This document shows, one piece after another, positions 47,075 to 59,752 of a stretch of DNA of 64,000 bases. How positions within the stretch are numbered: the stretch's first letter is position 1; every line of letters begins with the position of its first letter. The position numbers and the translations under genes were made by a program. Origin of the DNA: Pteria penguin (lineage: Eukaryota; Mollusca; Bivalvia; Pterioida; Pteriidae); NCBI GenBank assembly GCA_035048485.1, contig CM068593.1, positions 1,564,455 through 1,628,454 on the forward strand, written 5' to 3'. The notes beneath the pieces were generated by a model, which searched no databases, was not told where the DNA came from, and saw nothing but the letters and a program-made list of their open reading frames with translations.

Positions 47075-48680
47075 CAATCGAAAGTAAGATGAGGCGATGG
47101 GAGGGATAATTTGACATTGCCAATGAAGTGACTTATTTACTTTTGTTTATTGTACATCCCCGGAGACTGTTTTTAAATGGGAAAGCACACTAGCGATGGG
47201 TCTGACCTGACTCACCATGCCTTTACTTTTGCATGGATTTGGTCAATTGAAATATGGATGTGTAAATAAATATGTCTGCTTTTATTTGATATTAAGTTTG
47301 AGAAGATTTGTGAAGAATTAAAAAAGTCTAAGACACAGACGGGATGAGGTGTATTTTTTGGTAAATGGGGAGTTCTAACCATTTTTACTATATTGGTATA
47401 CTTGAAAAGAGCAGGGAGAATGAGTCGAAAGCCCTATGGTTACATTATAAGTTTTATAGATATTTCTGATTTATCATAACTTACCAATTCATATAAGTTA
47501 CTTGCATCAATCCATCAATCCTGTGTTAGAACAAGAGGATTGTGTTCTTTTAATTTGCTTATTTTTATATTTAGCATAGTTATATAAAATTATTCAGGTT
47601 CAAAGAAACATCTGATATTGTGGAAAGAGTGCAGTGTAAAATTATGAACCACACATATAATTCATCTCTATAAGAACTGCCCTCACTTTGTTTTTACAAT
47701 GATTTGGGGAAAAATAGGGGACAGGGTATTTAAATCTTACTTTGCAGCAACTCAAACGTGGATACATACATGTTTCTTTTGTTTATTTGTGTGCATGTCC
47801 TTGGTGGTTGGTGTCAAACAGCTTTGTCAGATGCCGTCTATTTTTCCTTAAGTACATATGGTATTGTAAAATGAAAATAAATTAAGAAAATGAGATTAGC
47901 TCATATTTTTACATTATCAACACTCTAAGTATCACATTTTGATGCATTTGATCGGGAATAATTTTAGCAACCAGTAATGGAAAACAGCACTTTTTCTCAT
48001 TACATATACATGTATAATGGATTCGAAAATTGATACTGAACCAAGAAGGAAAGACACTATACTACAAATAAGAGGTGGGTGTGCAATGCAAAGTAATAGC
48101 TGATTTGTTTGACTCAGAAATTACCAATGTATGAATTAAGCATGTTAAGACTCTATAATTTTTGATTTCTGGCTCGAACAAAAACAAATATGGGTAGGTA
48201 ATGTTTTAACACCACCAATTAATTAGCGTCTTACATATTCCTCAAATAAAAACAGAATGTTAAAAAGGACGTATTTTTCACTAGAATTTCCTTAGGGATG
48301 GATAACTTTTTATCAAGTAGAGAAATTTTGAAATGTATATTATAGCGTATATGTAAAGATGATTGATAAATCCAAACCATAAGTCCGAAAAACATTAAAC
48401 CAGAGGATGTACAAAATCGCAGAAAAGCAAAACCAAGTGGAAAATAACAAAATATGTCTAAGTGAAGAGCATATGTGAACCCCTATGATGGAGTGAGATC
48501 AGGTGCCCGGAGAGAGTGAGTCTCTCCTGCTTGCTAGCAACACCTGTCATATATACCCAGTAGAAACAGTCACATCGTGTAAATTCCATATATATTTATA
48601 TACAGAGAAGTCAAAGTAGGAAACCTTTTAGTAAAAAAGAAGGAGGTGTCAAATCTGTGTAAAATGATCGGATTCGGTCT
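47075..48680. other. No supported gene
   Basis: AT-rich. A phrase near 47796-47850 ('gtgtgcatgtccttggtg-ttg-gtcaaacagctttgtc') recurs at 59200-59240, so a small dispersed repeat is present. Confidence 0.5.
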
Positions 48681-48683
48681 CAG

Positions 48684-49094
48684 TCAAGAATATCATTTAA
48701 AAGTCTGGATAACGAGATATCATATGGAGTAATAAGAGTCTCGTAACGACTGTAGAACTTCCTCAGTGACGTTGCTAGTCTAGCACATATATAACCCTGG
48801 TTGAGCAGCTTATCTGAAAGTCGCCTAGCCCTCAAAACAAAGTCATTGTAATTTGAACATGCTCTGGCGATGATGAATGTTGCTACTTATGAAAGGGAAG
48901 TCTGTGATAACGACATTGAAATCGTCACGTTTGTCATAGAGTGAGGTGTTCAATTGGCCATTAATGTCGAAAGACAACATAATATCTAAATACGAAGAAA
49001 AATTACCACTTTCTGTGATTTCTTTGAACTCCAGTTCACTTGGATAGATTATGCTAAGGTTATCCGCTAATGAAGGATTATTAATTGAAAGCAA
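48684..49094 (-). mobile_element. Penelope-like retroelement fragment, RT C-terminal part with internal deletion
   Basis: Two out-of-frame pieces. The first (49094-about 48890) reads NNPSLADNLSIIYPSELEFK...SSYLDIMLSFDINGQ and LYDKRDDFNVVITDFPF, the segment after the RT catalytic block in the reverse transcriptase proteins abundant in bivalves. The second (about 48870-48684) reads ACSNYNDFVLRARRLSDKLL and ends LNDILD-TGA. Between them about 12-18 residues are missing and the frame is changed. No catalytic core remains. Assignment to Penelope-like and not another RT class is by memory of the family pattern. Confidence 0.6.
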
Positions 49095-49149
49095 GTCATC
49101 CGATCGCTGATAAAAAGGTAGACGTTGTCATTTTCTTCTGCTCATAGTC

Positions 49150-49620
49150 GTCCCAGAGTTCGTCCTTGACCTTGTATATTTGACCTTGCTTCAAAGTCAT
49201 GACAAGCGCTTGCATCTTGGGCGATGCTTTTTTTTTTTTTTTTTAAATATTATTCAGTTCCATGTATGTATAAAAAAAGCTATGGCTCGTAAATAGGTTT
49301 AATCTTCAAAAGCTGTGTGACCTTGAACGTATGAAAATTAACTTGAATATCAATAAACACCGTCCTACTTCCATTAGAAATAAGTGTACAACAGTTTTAG
49401 ATTTATAGCAGAAACAGTTTGGTTTGTATCTTGTATCTTTGTCACCAAAATGACTTTATAATTTGACAGAAATATTGACTTGTGATCTTGATCTTGCAGA
49501 TATGATTTAAAAATCACTATGCATTGATCAAATGTCATAACAAATAGGTGAAAAAGTTTGAATGTCATAACGTAAACGGTAAAACGGTATTGTCTATATG
49601 CTGTTTTCAAGGTGCGGACA
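49150..49620. repeat. Dispersed 'GACCTT...AAGTCATGAC' repeat
   Basis: 'tgaccttgcttcaaagtcatgacaagcgcttgcatcttgggc', 'agctatggctcg' and 'tgaccttgaac' match the tandem units at 60870-61560. Two diverged units. Confidence 0.6.
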
Positions 49621-49629
49621 GGCCCACGG

Positions 49630-52280
49630 ACCTAGAGGTCCACAGACCCTCAACGTCATACCATACTACCTCCATCTACCAGGGGCATATCAAAAAGTCA
49701 TAAAAACTATGTAAGAAATGGGTTATCGTATACAATACCACCCTTACAAATTCTCTTGATGTTATTATTTACAAGGTTAATCTCTTATTTAGTAAGGAAC
49801 AAAAATGTGTGAGTTTACTGTCACATGCTTAACAAATGGGCGCAGCCGTTATACTTCTTTTCATGGATCTGTTTTGTACAAATTTCTATTTCTTAAACTC
49901 CTTTTTGTTCCCAAAATGAAAGTAATGATAATTTACTAGCGAGGTGGAGAGAGAAAGAGATTTAACTTTTAACAATTAAAATATTACATGATAATCATGA
50001 AAATTGCAGAGTTTGTCAAAGACAACCGGAAGATAGATCATATTTGAAATATAGATTGGTATATGCATCTACATTGTTTTTATTTATTAATTACAAGACG
50101 TTAAATGTCTTGATATATGATATCTATGAAGAAAAATCAGATATTTATCTGCCAATAGTTACCACATTCATAACTTGATTAGGATGAAATTCAATAACTT
50201 CTTAGAGTTACAAATTAGTAAAATGAAAATGTACATATAATACTCAAGGCGATATTAGAGATTAATTACATAGAAAATGGGTTTAAGAGATACAAAATTA
50301 ATGCATGTTTTTAATTTCTTCTTTATACCACTGTAACTTTACAATAAACGATTTAAATATTCTCAAGCCCCTCCCCTCCCCAAACAATAAGAATTTCACT
50401 AATCATTCTCATTATCCTCCATAATAACTGATTTCTGCCACAACCATACCTATTTGTACACATACCAAATATATTACTGACTGATGTTTATGAAATTTTT
50501 CGTCCATTTCACTGGTTACCTATAAATACGGTGCGAAAAATGTAAATTCGAGAAGATAGAGTTTTAAAAAAAGGAACAAAACAAACAAACAAAACCCCCC
50601 AAAAAAGACCAAAACAACCCCCCCCCCCCCAAAAAAAAATCCCAACCAACCAATCAAACAAAAAAGCACAAAAGAATTAGCGAAACAGACAGAATAAATT
50701 TAACATTTAACAAACATTTTTATTTAAAACAAACATATGTCTGTATCTGTGCATACATGTCTGTCATGAATTTTCTGGTATAGCTGAGGCAGATGTTTTA
50801 TGCTTTCTTTTGAAATCTATATCTAGTTATATTGCTGAAATTATGAAAACACCCTCAACCTCGCTCCACAAACAAATTGAGAAAAAAAAAACCCAAAAGT
50901 TACCAGGTGTTTTCGAAGTTCTAATGGCCTCTAAGTAGATTTTTGTTGTGATGATAATTTTATCGAATTCTAAAATTCTCAGAACTTCATCTCCGGATAA
51001 GATATGAGTTCGTTGTTTTATGATACAGCTTTCAGTGTGGAAATGTATACATGAGAATAAATATACTTGTAGAACAATAAATAAAGATTCGATTGAAGTT
51101 TCAAAATAAAAATGTAATTTTATGAAACACTTCGGCAAACCCACACCCCATTCCAGCATTCATTTGTGGCTTGATGTTTTTAATCTCTGTAGGTAGGTTT
51201 GATGGAATCTGAAATGGGGTGGGATGTTACACTGTGGAATATGTAGTCTGAGCACAAAGCCCGTGTGCGCCAGAATAATGCATACAGTAAACATGGACGA
51301 CGTTTTATTCATACTTCATGTAAAACGGGAATCGTAGAAATTAGGAAACATTATGGGCCTTGTTAAAGTTTGATATATGTTTGTATGACTTTTATGATTA
51401 TACTTATAGGGCGACTCGTGCTTCTCGGTGATTCTTTAATGATCATAGCGACAATACAATTGTCCTAGGTTAGATCTAAGGATGATGGTGTTCATGAACT
51501 GTTTGCAATTGTATTCTGTCAGATTTTATATTTGTATACAAGATGTTAGTTTTTTCCACTCTTTATCTGTTGTATTTTGTTTTACATAAATATTGTAGAG
51601 CCAGTGTGGCGTGGTAACTAGGGATACAAAGAGGTCTCGCGTTAAAGCATGACCGGTGAATTTACCGGCTGATAAGACAAAAACAATAACAATAACCCCC
51701 TCTCCCCTTTCAACCCCCCCCAAAAACAAAAAAATAAAAAAAAAAAAAAAACCCCCCCCCCCCCCAAAAAAAAAAAAATAATAATAAAAAAATAAAATAA
51801 ACAAAAAAAAAAAATAAATAAATAAAACAAACAAACAAATAAATAAAAGAACAAAACAAAAAGGAAGTTTTTGATAATGATTAGTGTGTACAAATTTCCA
51901 CGATTTTGGTTAGGTCCTATACAACATTGTTCGGAATTATCGTACAATACATTAAACAAATGTGGCGGAAATACACTCGTGAAAATACCTTAAACTTCAC
52001 ATTGTAGTCAAGTGACTGGACTTAGCTTTATCATATTGCGGGATCTCGACTGTGACATCTGAACGGACAAATGGGAAGACCCGACAATGCAAATGCCTAT
52101 GATCAGTAGATTTTTTCTTTTACTATTTACTTTGTATTATTTCAGTGAACATTATAAAAAACCGATGTTCTTAATCATTGTAATAAATCAAATTAAGAAA
52201 TCATCAGTTTAATTCACGAAATAGAATGTCTCATTACATATTCATATTTACTATAAATAATAACTATTTATAAAGAGATG
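49630..52280. other. No supported gene; A-rich low-complexity blocks
   Basis: Contains (A/C)-rich tracts at 50575-50660 and 51690-51860 that produce Phe/Gly-rich frames on the minus strand. A weak SINE-like head occurs at 51600-51672. Confidence 0.5.
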
Positions 52281-52289
52281 CGCTTTATG

Positions 52290-52440
52290 TAGTCATTAAA
52301 CGCTCGTCTTGCAGTGCAAACGATCCGGTTTTGATTTCCAGATAGCGACCCTATTTTTAAGAGGTTGGTTACCAGCTGCTTTCATGACGCGTTATAACTC
52401 TAGAGGTGTTTAATGCAATGCAAAGCACCAATCATGTAAC
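52290..52440 (+). mobile_element. tRNA-derived SINE, type B, diverged
   Basis: 'aaacgctcgtcttgcagtgcaaacgatccggttttgatttcc' corresponds to the head; 'taagaggttggttaccagctgctttcatgacgcgttataac' is the type B body; 'gcaatgcaaagcaccaatcatgtaac' is a diverged tail. Confidence 0.65.
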
Positions 52441-53505
52441 AATTTGAGAATCATCTATACCAAGCACGTCCTGATAATTATACGCTTTAACATGCACTTC
52501 ATAGACTGAGGAACTAGATGAAATTTAGGAACGTTTGATTGACAGAGAATTGCATTTTATAAAAAACAAAAAAAAAAAAAACAAAACAAAAACAAAAACA
52601 AAAAACCAAAAAAAAAAAAAAAAAAAAAACCAAAACAAAACAAAACCCAAAAACAAGAACAAAACCATCAAAGGAACCATAAATACTGAATTTATTTCAA
52701 GTTAATGTCGAACCACTGTAGCTGTCTTTTATATCGAGTCCACTTGTGAAACTAGCATTCTTATCGTTGAATGATAATTTCTCCGTGTTCGTGTCGTTTA
52801 TGTTCAATGATGTCTGAGCTATCATACTCGATATGTGATTTTTTAATTCAACAAATTGTTTTTCTAATCCGACACACAGCGTTCTAACTAGTCGTATCTT
52901 TTAGTACGTTCTTTGTGGCTGAAATGAATTATCTATTTCTGACTTTCTCTAACTTAATCAAGCAAAATACGAAAGTACCAAACATTCCACAAATGCTTTG
53001 TGGGTCACACATTGCTCTGAGAAATCATGCTTGATAATCAAATTAAGATCACACATTGTGAGTGTGGTAACATGTTGCGGCTTAAAATAATGCATTTCAT
53101 CAAGATACTATATTTATTTTCGGTTGCAATTTATACATTGTCATCACCAGAGAAAAAAATTATTACAGTATGATAATTTTCTTACATGCATGTAAATCAG
53201 GTGAGCATAATTTCTTCTGCTTGTTTATTGACATCTCCAACACATATGATACTATTTTCCTCGTCCCCTCTGACTGTTAGTCGGGACTCCTACAGATCTA
53301 GGGTCTTAGCTCGCTTTCAGACTGACAGAGCACGGTTTATCATGTTGATGTCGCATATATATTTATACCATTATGTATTTTACAATACCTTACGTGTTTA
53401 TATTTTTATGACCTCTCAATATGCGATACCTGTTGACCCTTGTTCTTTACATGGAGGATTATTTATAAATTTTTAAATGTACGTCCTTTGATTGTTCTGC
53501 TGTTA
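52441..53505. other. No supported gene
   Basis: A-rich low-complexity at 52558-52670, otherwise AT-rich. A 96-codon frame at 53186 is hydrophobic but has no recognisable domain. Confidence 0.5.
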
Positions 53506-53511
53506 CGGTGA

Positions 53512-53735
53512 GTGGGAAGGTGGGCCCGTAAACCGGTTAACCACACCATTTGTTTGGCTTTTGTCAAATTAAATGACCGTCCTAAGTCGGTATCGTAATT
53601 GCACTACAATCAAATATTTTTGTAATGTGATATATGTTCTAGTATATTATTTATATTCATGTATTGTATAGCTCTATGGTGACTTCTGCCACATAACTGA
53701 GCCAGTAACTCCTCTTTTTTCTTTCTCACTAATCG
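53512..53735 (+). repeat. Dispersed repeat D
   Basis: Nearly identical to 21330-21545: 'gtaaaccggttaaccacaccatttgtttggc' through 'ctatggtgacttctgccacataactgagccagtaactcctc'. Similar length of match suggests relatively recent copies. Confidence 0.75.
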
Positions 53736-53739
53736 ACAC

Positions 53740-55070
53740 CTAAATGACGGAGACACCCTTGACATTAGCGTTGCATTAAAAACAATACAAATTCTGAATA
53801 ATACTTTTATAAATCACACAAATTCATGAACATGAAAAGCTTATCTCTTCGGTTCATGCTGATATGGCGCAATGTCTACAGCAGGTACTTGATCAACATT
53901 ATGCATGTGTACATAGGTTAACATTAATATTGAATTGGTATTGAAAATAGATAATAAAGTCCATAACGGATTTTATAGTGAGGGAAGCGATCACTTTAAC
54001 GTTCATATGATTGAAAATAAAATATGAAATTTACATCGTACCAATGACGGATTTAATTTTTTAACCACTTAAGTTAAATAATCTAAAAACTGAAGAAAGG
54101 AAATTCTTTACTATTCCTGCAGGGGACGGATCGCTACTGAACTACCTACTATATGTACTATAAAATAATGATTATCTATACAGAGATATACTTTATGTAT
54201 TCATTATCTTGCAGTGCAAACTATCTTTATGTATTAATGTAAGATTTGACTGAGATAGACAGATTATTGATAAGTGTATGACAGACAATGCAAGTACTCA
54301 TCAACTATTTACAATGGATATAGCGTACTGGCATTTAGTATTTGCAGTTCATATTCTCAAATTAATAATAAAAAGCAACCAATCCCTCTCTCTAGAAAAT
54401 GGGGGCGCGGGCGCCTCTAAATTCCTTTCGAGAAACACTTCCTTATGAAATGATGAAGTAGTTTTCAAAATGAGAAGAAAATGCCAAAGAAAAATTTCTT
54501 TCTGAACGAAAAAAAAAAGATTTTTTTTCTTCTATTTAATGTTTTGCTGGATAAAGGCACTTTATCCCTTGATTGTAGGGCTGTCACGACTTACACTTTA
54601 TTCGATTCGGTTCGGTTTAGATATATAAACCTAGGTTTTCGGTTTTTTTGTGGGGTTTTTCTCGGTTCGGTTTTATTTTATATAACTGAATGAATTTAAG
54701 ATAAAATAGGACCACCCAGCAGATTGTTTTTATCAAAAGTGCACGTAAGCAGTTTCTTTTTAAATCATTTTATTCATCAAGATAACAACACCATTAAGAA
54801 AAAAGTGTGACATATTTGAATTCAGTCTTATATATATTGTAAAAAGATTTGTCGAGATACCCTGATTGTTAAGTCTCAAAGAGCGTATAATAGGGAAAGG
54901 GGAGATACGTCAGATTAAAAAAAATGAAACCGAACCGAAATCTGTAAAATACGATCTGAACCAAAACGAGCAAGACGTTAACGGAATTTACGGTCAAACC
55001 TGAAAGCCCAAATTGTTTGAGAATTTAATTCTCTTTCCTCTATGTGATTAGGTCATTGTGTCCCTTGCAT
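53740..55070. other. No supported gene
   Basis: AT-rich. 54600-54670 is a 'cggttcggttt'-rich stretch whose complement-like 'aaaccgaaccgaaatc' appears at 54927, so an old inverted-repeat element of about 350 bp may lie at 54600-54990. Confidence 0.35.
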
Positions 55071-55075
55071 TATTT

Positions 55076-55227
55076 AAGCCAAGTAGTTGAGGTGCTCGGT
55101 TCATGACACAGAGGTCCTGGGTTCGAGTTCCGCCCAGGGAAAACCGGTGTTCAGCCTTTCGGATACCGTCATTATATACGATAAATAACGGGGGAGTTAC
55201 TCAAAACAATAATCAATCAATCAATCC
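55076..55227 (+). mobile_element. tRNA-derived SINE, type A, internally deleted
   Basis: Head with B-box GGTTCGAGTTCCGCCC, then 'accggtgttcagcctttcggat', then directly the 3' body and (AATC)n tail. About 120 bp of the middle seen at 10933 is absent. Confidence 0.75.
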
Positions 55228-55229
55228 CT

Positions 55230-56500
55230 TGTATGAGTCAATTCTTTCCCTTGTATAATAAGCCCGTTCTTTTCCAATCTATGACACGGACATTTTTCTG
55301 GTATGATAGCCCAACTCTTTTCCATTGTATGATACGCCCATGATTTTTTTCTTTTTTTTAAATAAATATGACAAGCGAACCCCCCCCCCGCCCGAGTTTT
55401 GCATGACAATTCCAATCTTTGTCCATGCGTTTTCGTTGCATAGTAAGTATGTTAATTCCATTCTCTTCCCTTCTATGATAATCTCACAGGTTTCCTTTGT
55501 ATCATAAACCCATTTTTTTTTATCCTTTTACGATGGGTCAATTCTTTTCCTTTTTTAATATGGGTCAAATTATTTCCCCTTTGAGTGTGAGATAGCGACT
55601 CTAATTGGCTCACGTATGATGGATGCGTGATATTTTAATTTATGAGTTTCAAATATGTGTTATTGATTTGGAAGAAAAAATTCTACTTTGAAACACCTGT
55701 AATTAGAGTATAAGAAATGACTGCCAAAAAAAAAAAAAAAAAAACATATCTTTCTATCGATTAGTGGAATGTATCGTTTGTAATGCATTAATAGACAGAC
55801 AATTTCTAAAGCCATTTCTTAAATAAATTAGATAACAAGTCTCCTTCTTAACAAAAACTGAAAAACAATACATTCCTCAAACTGATTTATCATATTTTTA
55901 GCTCGACTGCACTTCAGTTCAAAAGAGCCTTTAAAATATCCCATGATAAAAATACAATTTCACTACCTACCATAATTAAAAGTATTGAGGATATCGTCCT
56001 GAAAAGTTCCCATTTTACACGGTAAGCGACAGAAAAACCAAGTTCATACAACAGCAAAGATATATCTACATGTGAACACAAACAACAGAGATATATTGAA
56101 CCAAGGATATGTAAATTCACAATGCATATGATGTGTAAGTTTTCCCCGGGCCATAACTGTTTACCCCTTGCATGGATTTGGATAATAGTTCATAACACAT
56201 ATTATGAATTATGAATTATTCAACATAATAAGTACAACACATACACTTTATCCTCCTATTCCTGATTCCTCATATTTGTTGCCGAGTGGGTGGGGGATGG
56301 GGTGGGGGAAATTTCGGCCAGCTTATGTACCTACGGTAGCATCCATCTGAAAGATACGACACCGTTAAGCAACCGATTAAACTCAAACATAATTCCTCTT
56401 GTTAACATGTCACCTTGCCGATTAAGTTTGTCAACAGGCACACACGATAAGATATTAATAATAGTAAACAAGGTGATCAACCCTTTTTTTTTATTTCTTT
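55230..56500. other. No gene; region upstream of the macin gene
   Basis: Contains tandem-like 'ttcttttcc-tt-tatgatacg' phrases at 55240-55580 (about 45 bp spacing) and a poly-C at 55381. The last part (to 56504) is taken as the 5' intron of the macin gene. Confidence 0.45.
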
Positions 56501-56524
56501 ACAGATATTAAGCAATACAACAGC
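56501..56524 (+). other. Splice acceptor and 5' UTR of the macin exon
   Basis: Twenty pyrimidine-rich bases (CCCTTTTTTTTTATTTCTTT) then ACAG; the exon begins at 56505. Confidence 0.65.
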
Positions 56525-56827
56525 ATGTTCATCAAAGGTTTCGTCGTATTCCTCTGCATTCAATATGCATTAGCTAACTGCTATTTTGATACCTGGTCAA
56601 GATGTTCGACCTGGAGCAGTGGTTTAACTGGAAGGCTCTGGCTGGGGTGCAATAAATGCTGCACCTGCAAAGGATACGATGGTGGATCTTGTCAACGAAT
56701 ACGTGTGTGGAATTGCCCAGGAATATCGTCGGCGTATCAATGCCAATGTAGCAGCAGCGCACGATGGGGTAGTGCACCTGGTTACTGTAGCAGCTTTGCT
56801 AACACGTTCTACAGTTGCAATCCATAG
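56525..56827 (+). CDS. Macin-family antimicrobial peptide precursor (mytimacin-like)
   Basis: 100 codons, ATG to TAG, one exon. Residues 1-17 are a signal peptide (hydrophobic core FVVFLC, small residues ALA before the cut). The mature part begins CYFDTWSRC, the macin hallmark (D-W-S-R-C), followed by S-G-L-T-G-R-LW and a C-rich core. Mature cysteines: 19, 27, 42, 45, 46, 48, 56, 64, 73, 75, 88, 98, twelve in all; the eight-Cys core of hydramacin and theromacin is extended as in mussel mytimacins. Macins are secreted immune peptides that aggregate or permeabilise bacteria. A strong acceptor (polypyrimidine then TTTACAG|ATATTAAG, AG at 56503-56504) lies 20 bases before the ATG, so a 5' non-coding exon must sit upstream; I did not find it. 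All twelve cysteines are retained and there is no frame break, so I take it as functional. AATAAA signals occur near 57162. Confidence 0.88.
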   Translation: MFIKGFVVFLCIQYALANCYFDTWSRCSTWSSGLTGRLWLGCNKCCTCKGYDGGSCQRIRVWNCPGISSAYQCQCSSSARWGSAPGYCSSFANTFYSCNP

Positions 56828-56829
56828 GA

Positions 56830-57405
56830 AAGGAAATTACATAGCAGATGTACAGAGACACTCATAATTAAAAAGCCGGCAATCTGTAATCTGTACTCAT
56901 GACGTCTTTATTATGAACAGATGATTAAAGGAATAGCAATCTGTACTCATGACTTTTTTATCATAAAAATTAAGGACGCAGTTTAATATCATTGAATTCA
57001 AAGTTGTTCAAAATTATGTATTGTTTTCAATAATTTTACATACTTGACGTGAAGAAAAATTACAAGACTAGTGGTAATGGCTATGAAGTTGTTCAAAACG
57101 GTACAAAGGTACACTCTATTGTAACACTAGGCAGACATTTTCTTTTCTGATGTAATTAATAACAATAAATAATATTTTTGCAAAAATATGGCAGTCCTGT
57201 ATAGTAACACGATCAATGCTGTCAAATACGTTTTACAGGAGTTATGTCCCTTGGACTAAGATTTGTTTGCAATGATTAGTAAATTCCCCTCGTCTTTGCA
57301 TCTCCACTTTAACATCTGACGGCATTCATTTGTCCTATTTATGGCGTTATAAAGAAACGCGTTATATATAATATTATATATATGCGAATGAGTGAGAGTA
57401 AAAAT
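56830..57405. other. 3' UTR of the macin gene and non-coding DNA
   Basis: A short direct duplication is visible: 'gcaatctgtaatctgtactcatgac' (56879) and 'agcaatctgtactcatgac' (56935). Possible polyadenylation signal AATAAATAATA at about 57162. Confidence 0.4.
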
Positions 57406-57669
57406 CGATTAATTGATTAATGTTTGGTTTTTACGTCACTCCAAAGCATCTGCCTGGTGCCTTGCATTGCATACGAATTAAGACTTTTGCAAAGGACCCA
57501 CCTGAAGCAGTCAGGAATCTTTTACGTGTCACGTCAACCGTGACATGGGACCTAGGTTTTTTTCTGTCTCGTCCGAAAGACAGAACACCGGTGTGTCCAG
57601 GGCGGTAGTCGAACGCGGGACCTCTCGATCACAATCCGATTATCTTATCCACTAGTCCAGATCGGCTTG
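57406..57669 (-). mobile_element. tRNA-derived SINE, type A
   Basis: Full-length minus copy with diverged tail ('cgattaattgattaatg'), body and tRNA-like head at 57600-57669. Confidence 0.8.
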
Positions 57670-58720
57670 AGTGAGAAACGAAAAATATCAATAGGTGAAC
57701 CGTATCTTATAGCCTATGGAATAAAAGGACAATATCGCGTATAGTGTCATATTCAGACAAAGGCAACCCCAATAAAATCAAGGTGCATGTAAAATTCGTC
57801 AAAAGAGTCCTGGAACATCTCGTCAAGCCGAGGAAGTAAATACATAAGTTTACACATATGAATACATGAAGTAGACGAGAAAACGAAGTGAAATTATCCT
57901 ATTCACGGTATGAAATGTTATACATTTATGTATATATACAAAGCTGAATTATATGTTTCGTCTATATGTAAGGGCATTCACGGCGGGTGTGGCTAGCCAA
58001 ACACGAGACGGTCACTCCTCTCGAACACCTGGTCTCACCTCTGAATTTAGGGGTTTGTGAATTCCCACTACCGTACATTCTTTTCAGTGCATAGTGTTGT
58101 GACAATAGTTACTTTCGTATTTTATTTTAACTGAAACTCCAGCGTCGGAAATGCACGTGAACAAATGTCTGCATTTATACATATTGTGTCAAATCAAGTA
58201 TAGTCAGACAGTTAAGAGAATTATTTTGTATGGCAATGTCCCAAAATACCGGTTAACACTTTTGAAAGAGGGATCTGAAGTGCACTAGATGAGGACAGAC
58301 AATGATAGATATAGTAATGATGAAAGATGGAGTGTGAAAACGGAACATATACATACCTTGATAGGGATGGCTATAATATCCAGACGCCTGTTGACCTCTC
58401 TGTAGCTTATGATATAATGGGTCTTTCATTTCGGTCTAAACGTGTTCGCTTCGAGCACTCTGTTGAGCGTTTGTATTTAAAGGATATAGTTTACTGTTGC
58501 TCGGCTGAAATTTTCATTGTTGGTCCACTGAAAAAATAAATGACCAAGGCAGAAGACGTCATCATAATATGGTAAAGGGTAATGCTATCTGAAATGTACG
58601 AAGCATAGTTATTCAGACATGCCGGTGCACAGTAGAATCATATTCCGTTTAGCTGAAGCAGGGAGAGATATTTATTGTGCCAACGTCTTTTTTTATTATT
58701 ATTTATAAGCTAAATTTATA
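57670..58720. other. No supported gene
   Basis: A 70-codon frame at 58327-58539 has an ATG and TAA and an unbiased composition (DRDGYNIQTPVDL, FRSKRVRFEHSVERLYL), but I recognise nothing and see no splice signals. Confidence 0.35.
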
Positions 58721-58726
58721 AGCTAT

Positions 58727-58858
58727 ATAATGATGATAAGGTTGAAGATACTCCAATAATATTAGTAAAACTCCAGATTTGGTACCCAAAATGACTGAGT
58801 ATTTTTGGCTAATTCTTGATTTCCACAAGTGCTCCTCCCACTTTTTTATCCGCTACTG
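58727..58858. mobile_element. MITE-like element 6, right half (CAGTGGCGGATC family)
   Basis: Matches 8868-9015 over 'gatgataaggttgaag...aaactccagattt...tgagtatttttggctaat' and ends ATCCGCTACTG. The left half is absent. Confidence 0.6.
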
Positions 58859-59051
58859 TAGGCATTCTCATAATATCACTGAAATAATATTGAAATTACA
58901 GAAAAGAAACATTTAAAGATTACGCACTGAAAGAAATCAATAACGGTTTAAAGAAATACTTTATTATACGGCACTGAAATGTCTTAACATTTTGATGATG
59001 ATCTTCATTCAATTTAATAAAATAGATTGATAACTCTGATCTCTACTTTTG

Positions 59052-59240
59052 CGGTGAATGGGACGGTTAAACCGGTTCACCACTCCAACGGAGTGACATT
59101 TGTTACTTCAAAAGACCGTCCTAAATCGGAATTGTAACCGCAACACAACTGAATATTTCTGTAAAGTTTTTTGTAATTATTTTCCTATTATCATGTTTTT
59201 GTGTGCATGTCCTTGGTGATTTGTGTCATACAGCTTTGTC
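59052..59240 (+). repeat. Dispersed repeat D, diverged
   Basis: 'gggacggttaaaccggttcaccactcc' and 'aaagaccgtcctaaatcggaattgtaaccgcaacac' align with the copies at 21270 and 53512; it then continues into the 'gtgcatgtccttggtgatttgtgtcatacagctttgtc' phrase also seen at 47796. Confidence 0.6.
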
Positions 59241-59284
59241 GGGTATCCTGTGCTTTCACTTCCAAATATGTATGTATATTATTA

Positions 59285-59395
59285 GAATTCCAATCGTTCG
59301 ACCCATGAACATCACTCAAGATATATAAGTTGTCGAAAAGCACATCTGGTGCACAACATTATAAAGGATACGGATCTATTCTAATATTTATTGGT
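59285..59395 (+). repeat. Penelope-associated terminal repeat, short diverged copy
   Basis: 'agaattccaatcgttcgacccatgaacatcactcaag' to 'gtcgaaaagcacatctggtgcac' matches 19945-20015 and 60131-60200. Confidence 0.6.
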
Positions 59396-59752
59396 ATAAC
59401 TTCCTTTGTCGATGTGATATGACGCGATTTCTACAAATTTTTGTTACGTCTAAAACCTGTTTCACATATTTTGTTTAGCTATATCGGTGACGGGATCCAA
59501 GTAGCTATTCACAGATGTTCCTCACTAACCTCACAATGTTATATTTTTACACGGCTATAATTTAACATTCAGTCATACATCAAAGATCATCTAAAAGCAT
59601 GCATTGTAATATTGTATACCGATCGACATAGTATATGATATAGTTATCATAGTATAAACAGTACAGTAAAACTGTAATAAAACTCTAAAGACCATTTCGT
59701 TGTAACTGCGAGATAGTGCGTCGCACAAAATGTCGGAGGGATGTGTATCCTT

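Noticed and set aside
51526..51959. Phe/Gly-rich hydrophobic minus-strand ORFs
   Set aside because: Arise from poly-A and poly-C tracts at 51690-51860; no start context or domain.
58327..58539. 70-codon ORF as a gene
   Set aside because: Has ATG and stop, but no homology recognised, no promoter or splice evidence, length within chance expectation.
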